A DNA stretch of 7,475 bases from Desulfamplus sp. (GCA_015232935.1 JADFYT010000104.1:1-7475); one strand, 5' to 3'; numbered from the stretch's first letter, positions 1 through 7,070 are shown. Numbers and translations: made by a program. Notes: generated from the letters alone by a model not told the origin.

Positions 1-1487
1 CGTCTGCTGCTGCCGAATACTTCAATGGTGCAAACTATCCTTTCATGATGTATCCAGGGCTTACCCATGGAGCAGGAAAACTTGTTGAGGAGTTTGGAAC
101 AGACGAGCAGAAAAATATTTACCTTAGAAACATGTACTCCGGCAAATGGGCTGGCACAATGCTTCTGACAGAACCTGACGCAGGCTCTGATGTTGGTGCC
201 TTGACCACCAGTGCCAAAAAAAATCCGGACGGGACATATTCAATTACAGGGGCAAAAATCTTCATATCAGGCGGCGAGCATGATCTTACCGAAAACATAA
301 TCCATCCGGTTCTTGCCCGTATCGAAGGTGCTCCTGAAGGAACAAGGGGGATCAGCCTTTTTCTTGTACCAAAATACAGGGTAAATCCTGACGGCTCTCT
401 GGGTGAGTTCAATGATGTGGTCTGTACCGGAATTGAGCACAAAATGGGTATTCACGGCAACAGCACCTGTTCATTATCCCTTGGAGGCAGCGGCAACTGC
501 ATAGGGACTCTGCTTGGAGAAGAGAACAAAGGCATGAAGGCGATGTTTGTAATGATGAATGAAGCCCGCCTGCTTGTTGGCTTCCAGGGCTTTGGATGTG
601 CAACATCATCTTACATGTATGCGGTCAACTATGCCAAACAGAGGGTTCAAGGCAAAAACCTGCTTGACATGATGAACCCCAATGCCAAGCCGGTTACCAT
701 CATCAATCATCCTGATGTAAGAAGACAGCTTATGAAGATGAAGGTTTTTGTTGAGGGCATGAGAAGCATCCTTTATTACGTCAACTACTGTGCTGACATG
801 GCCGTTGTTGGTGCAACCGAGGAAGAGAGGGCAAAATATCAGGGTCTTGTTGAGGTTCTTACCCCTATTGCCAAGGGTTATGTAACAGACAGATCTTTTG
901 ATGTTTGCAGCCAGGGAATGCAGGTATATGGCGGGTACGGTTTTATTGAAGAGTATCCAATGGCACAACTTCTGAGAGACTGCCGTATCACCATGATCTA
1001 TGAAGGTACCAACGGTATTCAGGCTATGGACCTTCTGGGCAGAAAACTTGGAATGAACAAGGGAAAACCGGTCATGGATCTGTTTGGCGAGATGCAAAAA
1101 ACACTTGCGGCTGCCAAAGAGATTGAAATGCTTGTCCCGTATGCGGAAAAAATCGAAAAGGCATTTAACAAGCTGGGAGAGGTTGCCCTTCACATGGGCC
1201 AGACAGCGATGTCTCCAAAGGTGCTCAATGCCTTTGCAAATGCCCATCCGTTCCAGGATGCCACAGGAGATGTGGTTCTTGTCTGGATGCTTCTGTGGAG
1301 AGCCACCATCGCCGCTCAGAAACTCGCATCAGCCAAAAAGAAAGATGTGCCCTTTTATGATGGTCAAATAAAATCTCTTCAGTTTTTTGTTGAGTCTTTC
1401 CTTCCCGTCACAATGGGTAATCTTATCGCAATCAAAACCACAAGCGGCGTTGCAATAGAGATGGATGATGCCTCATTTGCTGGATAA
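1..1487 (+). CDS. Acyl-CoA dehydrogenase, long (about 600-residue) type, 5' end missing
   Basis: Flavin-dependent acyl-CoA dehydrogenase, which would oxidise an acyl-CoA to the 2-enoyl-CoA in the cytoplasm and pass electrons to an electron-transfer flavoprotein (family knowledge). The reading frame is open from base 3, so the Met codon at 45 is internal and the true start lies before the window. Counting from that Met, the FAD/substrate-binding middle domain begins with LLTEPDAGSDVGA at about 40-52. The helical C-terminal domain holds GGYGFIEEYP (296-305) and MIYEGTNGIQ (317-326), whose Glu320 matches the catalytic glutamate of medium-chain dehydrogenases. About 130 further residues (345-475) match the extra C-terminal domain of the long type (Acyl-CoA_dh_C family), as in DmdC-like enzymes. 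About 494 of an expected 600 residues are visible. The substrate cannot be told from sequence; fatty-acid beta-oxidation is more likely than methylmercaptopropionyl-CoA. It converges with the methyltransferase gene. Confidence 0.93.
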   Translation, partial: SAAAEYFNGANYPFMMYPGLTHGAGKLVEEFGTDEQKNIYLRNMYSGKWAGTMLLTEPDAGSDVGALTTSAKKNPDGTYSITGAKIFISGGEHDLTENIIHPVLARIEGAPEGTRGISLFLVPKYRVNPDGSLGEFNDVVCTGIEHKMGIHGNSTCSLSLGGSGNCIGTLLGEENKGMKAMFVMMNEARLLVGFQGFGCATSSYMYAVNYAKQRVQGKNLLDMMNPNAKPVTIINHPDVRRQLMKMKVFVEGMRSILYYVNYCADMAVVGATEEERAKYQGLVEVLTPIAKGYVTDRSFDVCSQGMQVYGGYGFIEEYPMAQLLRDCRITMIYEGTNGIQAMDLLGRKLGMNKGKPVMDLFGEMQKTLAAAKEIEMLVPYAEKIEKAFNKLGEVALHMGQTAMSPKVLNAFANAHPFQDATGDVVLVWMLLWRATIAAQKLASAKKKDVPFYDGQIKSLQFFVESFLPVTMGNLIAIKTTSGVAIEMDDASFAG

Positions 1488-1530
1488 CCTCATATAATAC
1501 GGCACCTATCGGTAGAGAGCCTTGTCAGCA

Positions 1531-1619
1531 CTGTCAGAATCAGGATATTCAAGATCAAAGGGTTGGCAGGATAAATCCTTGATTCATCCTGTAAATCATG
1601 ACCATCCTGATTCAGACAG
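1531..1619. repeat. Imperfect long palindrome between convergent genes
   Basis: The outer arms are 1531-1546 (ctgtcagaatcaggat) and 1604-1619 (atcctgattcagacag), which pair at 15 of 16 positions. The centre is a second hairpin: 1568-1577 (aggataaatc) and 1581-1590 (gattcatcct) pair at 9 of 10 positions around a 3-base loop, and the stem extends by a C-G pair. Between them the right half repeats variants of 'atcctgattc'. The element fills the gap between two convergent genes, where a hairpin could end transcription from either side or protect mRNA ends. No T-tract follows it, so I do not call it an intrinsic terminator. It resembles the dispersed 'atcctgtaaatcctgattcag' palindromic repeats I recall from deltaproteobacterial intergenic regions; that link is memory, not a search. 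Confidence 0.6.
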
Positions 1620-1639
1620 AGACTCATATGCCAGGGAAA

Positions 1640-3166
1640 CTAAAGCTGTATTATAGCCGCATGAATTTCAAGCCCGCCGTGAAATAGTGCAACTAATGAC
1701 TTGTTTCCTGGCAGGTGACCCAGAAGTCTCTTGTCAGGAACAATAACAGCGGCACACCATCCTCTGAAATCAGCTTCAAGTTTATTGCCGATATCCGCGT
1801 ATATCTGATCAATATTGCTGTTATTGCCAATACGCTTTCCATAAGGAGGATTTAGAACCACAAACCCCTTGTTCAATCCTGCCTTTCTTCTGCCATCAGA
1901 ATTGTTCATTCCGGCCTTTCCCATGCCTCTGGCACTATTGGCCGACACACCCTGACCCGTGATTATCATCTCTTTGGGAACAAGATCAAAAAAATCGCTT
2001 TTTATTGTTTTTATGGATGACAAGAGAGGATAATTATCTATGGTCTTTTGCAAAAAAGACAGAAGTGTTCCGTCTGTGTCAACAGCAAAGACAGGAGACC
2101 TGGACGTAATACTTGTCTGATCAACAATATTCTTCCTGGCATTTTTTTTCATGTGGTTCCACGTCCCGATAGTGAAACATGGCCACTGTTCAAAGGCGAA
2201 TTTCCTGAAAAAACCCGGTGGAATATTGCATGCGATCATGGCGGCCTCAAGAGCAAATGAACCTGATCCGCACATGCCGTCAATCAAGGGAAGATCTCCT
2301 GAGTACCCCATTGCAGACAGAATGCCAAAAGCAATAGTCTCGCGAAGAGGAGCTGCTCCGACATTCTCTTTTAATCCTCTCTTGTGAAGAAGCTCTCCGC
2401 TGCTGTCTATGGATATCTCAAACAGGTCATCCTCGCCTCGTATCATGATGTTTTGCATGCCACCTGCATGTTTCCTGGCATCAAGACAGTTACCACACTG
2501 ATTCTGCAAGTATGCCTCAATAACCTGCTGTGCCCTCTGAGCAACAGCATCAGAGTGGTAAAGCCTTGAGCTGGCGGTTGAAACTTCATATTTAACAGAA
2601 ATCCCGGGCCGGAGATAAAGTTCCCACTCGATCTCACCAAGTTTTTTTTCAAGGGTTCTGAAATTTTCAGCTCTGAATTTTGCAATCCGCATCAAAATCC
2701 TTGAGGGGCTTCCAAGGTATAGATTTGCAGCATAGCAATCACGTACAGAGCCTGTGAATTCAACTCCTCCGGGTATTATTGCTATATCCTCGAACGCAAG
2801 AGGAGAGAGTCCATGACTACTAACTGAGGTATTGCTAACAGAGGTTACTGTAATTGACTCATTGCCCTGCGAAACAGATGGTATTATTGACTCATTGCCC
2901 TGCGAAACAGATGGTATTATTGACTCATTGCCCTCCAAAACAGATGGTATCATTGACTCATTGTCCTGTAAAAGGCTTGAGTTGTCAGGATTGATTTTCT
3001 TGTCCTGTAAAAGGCTTGAGCTGTCAGGATTGATTTTCTGAGCCAAGGCAACTATCTCTGTGTAGCATAACCGTTTAAGCCCTGGAGAACAGACCGCAAA
3101 AAAACGGTGGGTTCTTGCTGTTATTCTTCTTTTTATCCTTTTTTCAAGGGCGGTTTTTTTTGTCAT
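1640..3166 (-). CDS. THUMP-domain class I SAM-dependent RNA methyltransferase (RlmL-like) with repeat inserts
   Basis: Probable N2-guanine methyltransferase of 23S rRNA, in the RlmL/COG0116 family. Numbered from the ATG at 3166 (508 residues), FFAVCSPGL (22-30) opens the N-terminal ferredoxin-like domain, a THUMP domain follows at about 130-225, and HKRGL...AAPLRET (261-276) precedes the Rossmann methyltransferase domain. SAM-binding motif I is DGMCGSGSF (296-304) and the catalytic motif IV is NPPYG (439-443), typical of exocyclic-amine methylation. The protein is longer than the roughly 380 residues usual for single-domain homologues because of two inserts: tandem repeats at about 44-105 and a Gly/Asn-rich stretch at about 404-434. 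A TTG at 3172 overlapping the kinase TGA (TTGA) is another possible start, but the AAGG at 3177-3180 is 10 bases from the ATG and only 4 from the TTG. The close junction suggests translational coupling. An A8 run lies in codons 2-5. The exact target base is not determined. Confidence 0.88.
   Translation of the reverse strand: MTKKTALEKRIKRRITARTHRFFAVCSPGLKRLCYTEIVALAQKINPDSSSLLQDKKINPDNSSLLQDNESMIPSVLEGNESIIPSVSQGNESIIPSVSQGNESITVTSVSNTSVSSHGLSPLAFEDIAIIPGGVEFTGSVRDCYAANLYLGSPSRILMRIAKFRAENFRTLEKKLGEIEWELYLRPGISVKYEVSTASSRLYHSDAVAQRAQQVIEAYLQNQCGNCLDARKHAGGMQNIMIRGEDDLFEISIDSSGELLHKRGLKENVGAAPLRETIAFGILSAMGYSGDLPLIDGMCGSGSFALEAAMIACNIPPGFFRKFAFEQWPCFTIGTWNHMKKNARKNIVDQTSITSRSPVFAVDTDGTLLSFLQKTIDNYPLLSSIKTIKSDFFDLVPKEMIITGQGVSANSARGMGKAGMNNSDGRRKAGLNKGFVVLNPPYGKRIGNNSNIDQIYADIGNKLEADFRGWCAAVIVPDKRLLGHLPGNKSLVALFHGGLEIHAAIIQL
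1871..1920 (-). repeat. Degenerate 33-bp in-frame duplication in the methyltransferase catalytic domain
   Basis: The 17-mers at 1871-1887 and 1904-1920 differ at only three positions and are offset by exactly 33 bases. They encode KAGMNN and KAGLNK, 11 residues apart, inside a Gly/Asn/Arg-rich stretch just before the NPPYG motif. Homologues normally have a short link here between the acidic 'D-F-F-D' strand and motif IV, so about 25-30 residues look inserted (inference). Confidence 0.55.
2853..2968 (-). repeat. 33-bp tandem repeat array inside the methyltransferase gene
   Basis: Units start at 2853, 2886 and 2919, each 33 bases, and a partial fourth starts at 2952. Units one and two are identical and unit three differs at three positions. 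Each encodes 11 residues in the phase IPSVSQGNESI, polar and likely disordered. The period is a multiple of three, so the gene stays open. Sequence at about 2831-2852 looks like a decayed further unit. The array lies in the N-terminal domain, between FFAVCSPGL and THUMP. Confidence 0.9.
2961..3038 (-). repeat. 39-bp tandem duplication next to the 33-bp array
   Basis: Two units, 2961-2999 and 3000-3038, differ at a single base (t/c). They encode the 13-residue unit KINPDSSSLLQDK. The 39-bp unit begins 'ttgtcctgtaaaa', close to 'ttgccctgcgaaa' of the 33-bp unit, and overlaps the partial fourth unit of that array, so the two may share an ancestor. Confidence 0.88.
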
Positions 3167-3168
3167 TG

Positions 3169-5874
3169 TCAAACAACCTTTTTTGAGTCATCCAGAATAT
3201 CTCTTACCATCTTTGCAAGCTCGGCCTTTACGACAGGCTTGTAGGCAAAAGCCTTTACTCCAATGCTGGCGGCACGCTCTTCCGAGATAATATTAGTGTA
3301 TCCGGTACAGATAATCACCGGAATATCCGGCCTGATTTTCATCATCTCTATTGCAAGTTTGTCACCGGTCATATCCGGCATGGTCATGTCTGATATGACC
3401 AGATCAAATTCAGATGCCTTGTCTTTGAAAATAGCAAGAGCTTCCACGCTGCCGGTGGATGTTGAAACATTATATCCCAATCGTTCAAGAATACGACCGC
3501 ACATATTTCGTATTGGAGCTTCATCATCAACAAGAAAGATATGCTCACTTCCCTTTGGAAGTATTTCAGGCTCGTCTTTTGACGACTCCGCATGGTTTTG
3601 AGCAACAGGAAGATAGATCAAGAATGTCGAGCCTTGTCCAGCTTCGCTTTCAACAACTATCTTTCCACCTATGTTTTCCACAATGCTGTGAACCATTGAC
3701 AGGCCAAGGCCTGTTCCTTTGCCATCCTCTTTGGTTGTAAAATATGGATTGAAAATCTTCTCCTTGATATCATGTGCAATTCCACTGCCTGTGTCTGACA
3801 CAATAATCCTGATATACTTTCCATGATTTATGAAAATGCCTATTGTTTCCATATTGTCATCATCAACAGTAATATCCTTGAGTTCAACAGAGAGAATGCC
3901 GCCAGTTTGTTCCATGGCATGGGCTGCATTGGTGCAAAGATTCATAAATATCTGATGAATATGGACAGGATTGGCCATTATGGCCGATTTGCTCTCAATA
4001 TTGTGCCTGATCGCTATTGTGGTGGGAATGGATGACCGGATAAGTTTGAGCACCTCTTTTGCGATATGGTTTACCTGCAGAAGATTAAACTCCTCTGCAG
4101 ATTGACGTGCGAAGCTCAAAATCTGCCTTATAAGCTCTTTTGCCCGTTTTCCGGCTGTATAGATCTCCTTGAAGGACTCCTCTATGGATGATCCTTTTTC
4201 AGCTTCATCCATCCCTATTTCGGCAAAGCCAAGTATGGATGCAAGTATATTGTTAAAATCATGTGCTATGCCACCCGCCAGAGTACCGATGGATTCCATC
4301 TTCTGAGCACGAAGAAGATCTGCTTCCATCTTTTTGAGAAGAGAAATATCGGCAATAGTGCCAATCATGCGTAAAGCCCTGCCATCAGCATCTCTTTTTA
4401 CAACGCGTCCTCTGGCCAATACCCATTTCCACTCTTTGCTTGCTGTTCTGATCTGATGCTCTTTAACCCATTGACCTGTTTTTCCCTTGACATGGTCAAG
4501 CAGGGAGTCAAGAACGCTCTTTTTCTGGTCAGGGTGTATTCTTTCTTCCCACGAGTGATATTGAGGTAGCTCTTCAGGTTCATCAAGCATTGATCTCCAT
4601 GCAGGGCTGAAATAGACTTCACCTGAATCAATATTCCAGTCCCACAAAACATCACTGGTTGCCTCCATTGCCAGTTGATATTTCATATTTGCCTCGTCCA
4701 CCTCTGCTTTTGCACGTTTCCTCTCTTCAATTTCGGTTTCCAGGATGTTGTTTGAATATCTCAATTTCTTTGTGCCCTCCTCTATTTTTTTCTTAAGAGT
4801 CAGTATCCAGACAAACGACAGCAATGCCGCAACAAGAAACAATATGGAAAAAACAGCAAATATCTTTTTAAATCTGTCTTGTCGTTTTTTCTCTATCTTA
4901 AAGGGATCAAAAATAATTCTTTGCAGATCAAGCTCATTTTTCAGGATTCCGGCATTTTTTAAAAATTTGTGCATACGTGCCCATCTGTCAGGGTTTATGC
5001 TGCCAAGCTCTACAATCGGGTGCAGGGTAAGTTTTTTGACTCCTTCTGCCTGAAACCTGTTAAAGCTGTGAAGATCATCCACAGGAACAGAACGGCCAAG
5101 ATCACGACATATTCTTTGTACTATCTCGTCAGAATTATGAAACGCGTAGTCCCACCCCTTGATAGATGCCCTGATAAAATTCTCTACCATTTCAGTTCTC
5201 TCTTCAGTCAGCTCCCTTTTTGCAAAAAGGGTATCTCCGTAAAAATCAACTCCGTAATTTGATGGCCGAATGTTATTGATCTCGATTCCGTACTTTTTTA
5301 TTTCATATGGAATCGTAATGCTGTAACCAGGAATCACATCAACAATGCCCTTCACAAAAGGATCAATCTCCGGAACATGCTCAACCGAGGGGACAAGTTC
5401 AGGATCAATTCCTTCAGCTCTTAGAAGTGCCTGAAATTCTATATCAATAAGATCATTGACGCTTCTTGCCACCCTCAGTTTTGTCAAATCTGTCAATGAA
5501 CTGATCAGGGTATCTTTTTTATAATAAAATCTTGCGGCACTCTGCTGAAAAACAGGAGCCAGAACAGACAGGTCAGCACCTTTGTCAATTGCCAGAAGAA
5601 TATCGGCGGCACCAATTCCAAAATCAGCCCGGCCGTCAACAACCTCTTTGATTGAACTTAAAATCTTCATGTCCGGCCTGACAGCAGATCTTATCTGTAC
5701 CTCTATGCCCTCTTTTTGGTAATAGCCCATCCACATGGCGGCGTAATAACCCGCAAACTGAAACTGGTTGTCCCACCGAAGCTGAAGGATCACCTTTTCA
5801 GCAGCGTATGGTTGAGCAGCTTGAAAAAGGCTTGAAAATAGAGCAATACAAATCAATAAAAAGCTTTTTTTCAT
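3169..5874 (-). CDS. Hybrid histidine kinase: periplasmic THI5/NMT1-like sensor, PAS, HisKA, HATPase, receiver
   Basis: Membrane sensor kinase of 901 residues. A signal peptide (1-25, ending AYA-like) precedes a substrate-binding-protein-like domain of the THI5/NMT1 family at about 27-245, starting VILQLRWDNQFQFAGYYAA. One membrane helix lies at about 338-360, then a coiled coil (361-398), a PAS domain (about 398-515) and the dimerisation domain with the phospho-acceptor His538 in GGIAHDFNN. The ATPase domain shows the N-box Asn649, DTGSGIA (694-700) and GKGTGLGLS (718-726). The C-terminal receiver (about 778-895) has acidic Asp783/Asp784, phospho-acceptor Asp829, Thr857 and Lys879, so all key residues are present. 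No Hpt or DNA-binding domain follows. The ligand is unknown; relatives bind pyrimidine thiamin precursors or sulfonates, so a small anion or pyrimidine is only a guess. GGAG at 5881-5884 supports the ATG at 5874. Confidence 0.95.
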   Translation of the reverse strand: MKKSFLLICIALFSSLFQAAQPYAAEKVILQLRWDNQFQFAGYYAAMWMGYYQKEGIEVQIRSAVRPDMKILSSIKEVVDGRADFGIGAADILLAIDKGADLSVLAPVFQQSAARFYYKKDTLISSLTDLTKLRVARSVNDLIDIEFQALLRAEGIDPELVPSVEHVPEIDPFVKGIVDVIPGYSITIPYEIKKYGIEINNIRPSNYGVDFYGDTLFAKRELTEERTEMVENFIRASIKGWDYAFHNSDEIVQRICRDLGRSVPVDDLHSFNRFQAEGVKKLTLHPIVELGSINPDRWARMHKFLKNAGILKNELDLQRIIFDPFKIEKKRQDRFKKIFAVFSILFLVAALLSFVWILTLKKKIEEGTKKLRYSNNILETEIEERKRAKAEVDEANMKYQLAMEATSDVLWDWNIDSGEVYFSPAWRSMLDEPEELPQYHSWEERIHPDQKKSVLDSLLDHVKGKTGQWVKEHQIRTASKEWKWVLARGRVVKRDADGRALRMIGTIADISLLKKMEADLLRAQKMESIGTLAGGIAHDFNNILASILGFAEIGMDEAEKGSSIEESFKEIYTAGKRAKELIRQILSFARQSAEEFNLLQVNHIAKEVLKLIRSSIPTTIAIRHNIESKSAIMANPVHIHQIFMNLCTNAAHAMEQTGGILSVELKDITVDDDNMETIGIFINHGKYIRIIVSDTGSGIAHDIKEKIFNPYFTTKEDGKGTGLGLSMVHSIVENIGGKIVVESEAGQGSTFLIYLPVAQNHAESSKDEPEILPKGSEHIFLVDDEAPIRNMCGRILERLGYNVSTSTGSVEALAIFKDKASEFDLVISDMTMPDMTGDKLAIEMMKIRPDIPVIICTGYTNIISEERAASIGVKAFAYKPVVKAELAKMVRDILDDSKKVV
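3177..3180 (-). promoter_or_regulatory. Ribosome binding site for the methyltransferase
   Basis: On the minus strand AAAAAAGG ends 10 bases before the ATG at 3166 and 4 bases before the TTG at 3172. The spacing favours the ATG. The site lies inside the last codons of the kinase gene, as expected for coupled translation. Confidence 0.5.
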
Positions 5875-5880
5875 AAAAAT

Positions 5881-5884
5881 CTCC
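5881..5884 (-). promoter_or_regulatory. Ribosome binding site of the hybrid kinase
   Basis: GGAG on the minus strand, six bases before the ATG at 5874. It overlaps the first copy of a perfect 9-base tandem duplication (tccggctga at 5882-5890 and 5891-5899) in the 36-base gap after the membrane-protein gene. Confidence 0.7.
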
Positions 5885-5910
5885 GGCTGATCCGGCTGAA
5901 AAACTATATA

Positions 5911-6762
5911 TCAGACAAAATCAGGATATAATTTTTTTATGCAGTCAGAGCAGATGCCATGTGTAAAATCCGCGTCAGAATGGTCACGGATATAAACCTC
6001 AACCTGCTGCCAATACCCCTTGTCATCCCTGACTTTTTTGCAATTGCTGCATATAGGAATCAGTCCGGCAAGCGATTTTATCTCTTTTTTGGCATTGGTA
6101 AGATCCTGCTCCAGCCGCCTTGAGTTGATTATTATCAACCCGATAACGACAAATATGTTGCTCACAAAGACAACAACAAACGTCAAACCATGTAAAATGC
6201 CGGCTGACATGAAGCTCTGTATATTATTCTCAAAAAGCACTGTAAAAATGGCACGCACAAAAAACCAGGCACCTGCGAAGCTAAAAATGCCTGTCAATAG
6301 CCAGTTGGAACCAGCGATTATCAGGGGCACATGTCTGTGTACAATATATGCGGAACGCCAGCACAAACTGGCGATAAGAAGAGATATTATTACGACACGG
6401 GCACTTACATCCGGTGAATGGTAGGTAAAGTACAGAAAGGTTGTCATCAAAATAATGACAGGAGTGATACATACCCAGATTGTCTGTTTGAAGCCGGCAA
6501 ATTCAATCAACCCTCTGGCAACAAGTATAAAAAAAACAATAATAAAAAAATTGGCAACAACAACAGTCAAAAAGTCTGGCAGAAAACCTCTAAGGCCGAG
6601 CATCAGCATGCCCACACCGTTTAACGCAGAACCGACTGTCCATTTGGTAAATCCGGGGTAACCTTTCTGGCTTGTAACGACAAACAGCATGCATATTCCA
6701 AGGGTTACGGCTATAATGCCGGTTGCGAAAGACAAGGTTCGTATGTCAAAATATGGGGACAT
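5911..6762 (-). CDS. Seven-helix membrane protein with C-terminal Cys4 signalling tail
   Basis: A 283-residue inner-membrane protein of unknown function. Seven hydrophobic segments are visible at about 10-30, 41-57, 61-85, 94-113, 121-141, 148-175 and 187-212. A short charged linker resembling a coiled coil (214-231, RRLEQDLTNAKKEIKSLAG) leads to a tail GLIPICSNCKKVRDDKGYW (233-251) and HGICSDCIKKLYP (268-280). Cys238, Cys241, Cys271 and Cys274 form two CxxC pairs that could bind a metal. I know this tail from the C-termini of PAS, receiver and other sensory proteins in deltaproteobacteria; its role is not established to my knowledge. Here it follows membrane helices directly with no kinase, cyclase or GGDEF domain. 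The kinase gene starts 36 bases downstream on the same strand, so the two are probably co-transcribed and may act together. The start is supported by AGGAG at 6772-6776. Confidence 0.9.
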   Translation of the reverse strand: MSPYFDIRTLSFATGIIAVTLGICMLFVVTSQKGYPGFTKWTVGSALNGVGMLMLGLRGFLPDFLTVVVANFFIIVFFILVARGLIEFAGFKQTIWVCITPVIILMTTFLYFTYHSPDVSARVVIISLLIASLCWRSAYIVHRHVPLIIAGSNWLLTGIFSFAGAWFFVRAIFTVLFENNIQSFMSAGILHGLTFVVVFVSNIFVVIGLIIINSRRLEQDLTNAKKEIKSLAGLIPICSNCKKVRDDKGYWQQVEVYIRDHSDADFTHGICSDCIKKLYPDFV

Positions 6763-6771
6763 ATTGTACCG

Positions 6772-6776
6772 CTCCT
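6772..6776 (-). promoter_or_regulatory. Ribosome binding site of the membrane protein
   Basis: AGGAG on the minus strand, nine bases before the ATG at 6762. It fixes the start of the first gene of the apparent operon. Confidence 0.7.
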
Positions 6777-6828
6777 GTTAAACAGATCGATTAAAACGCT
6801 CATGACCGTTGAGTGGCCATCCCGAATA

Positions 6829-6852
6829 ATGAAAATCAAAATGCATTTTCAT
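6829..6852. repeat. Short inverted repeat upstream of the sensory operon
   Basis: atgaaaat (6829-6836) and attttcat (6845-6852) are perfect 8-base inverted arms around an 8-base centre, and aatgcatt (6840-6847) is itself a palindrome. It sits about 70-90 bases before the first gene of the operon, a plausible operator position. AT-rich symmetry of this length can arise by chance. Confidence 0.35.
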
Positions 6853-6880
6853 GGAAAAACAGGCATCTTTAGTTTGCCAG

Positions 6881-6939
6881 TTTACACTTTCTGTAGTCGC
6901 ATCCCCATTTTTCGGGATTTCCTTTAAAAAAAGTGTAAA
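6881..6939. repeat. Inverted repeat with nested hairpin and an extra direct half-site
   Basis: tttacacttt (6881-6890) and aaagtgtaaa (6930-6939) are perfect 10-base inverted arms 39 bases apart. Between them atccc (6901-6905) and gggat (6914-6918) form a smaller stem. The half-site aagtgta occurs again directly at 6939-6945, eight bases after the copy at 6931-6937. This could be a multi-site operator, or the end of a decayed mobile element; no transposase remains. Confidence 0.5.
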
Positions 6940-7070
6940 AGTGTACTCTACTTTTGGGGTGATATGAAAGATGCCGAAACCGTTTTGAGTTTTAAACTGT
7001 AATGCCTGATGGAAACCCTTGTAAAGTTCAAATATTTGTTTTGCATTTTTTGCATAGCATTGGAAAATTT

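Noticed and set aside
606..1247. 213-codon open frame on the minus strand inside the acyl-CoA dehydrogenase gene
   Set aside because: It lies wholly antisense to a clear, conserved enzyme gene, shows no recognisable family pattern, and is best explained by codon bias of the real gene.
1..1487. Specific assignment as methylmercaptopropionyl-CoA dehydrogenase (DmdC)
   Set aside because: The long acyl-CoA dehydrogenase type fits, but nothing visible fixes the substrate and no other dmd gene is in the window.
1568..1590. Hairpin as an intrinsic terminator
   Set aside because: The stem is AT-rich and no T-run follows it on either strand.
2853..3038. Regular repeats as a possible CRISPR array
   Set aside because: The units are head-to-tail without spacers, in frame within a coding gene, and there are no cas genes.
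6020..6424. 134-codon plus-strand open frame opposite the membrane-protein gene
   Set aside because: Antisense shadow of a well-supported gene; its product resembles no family I know.
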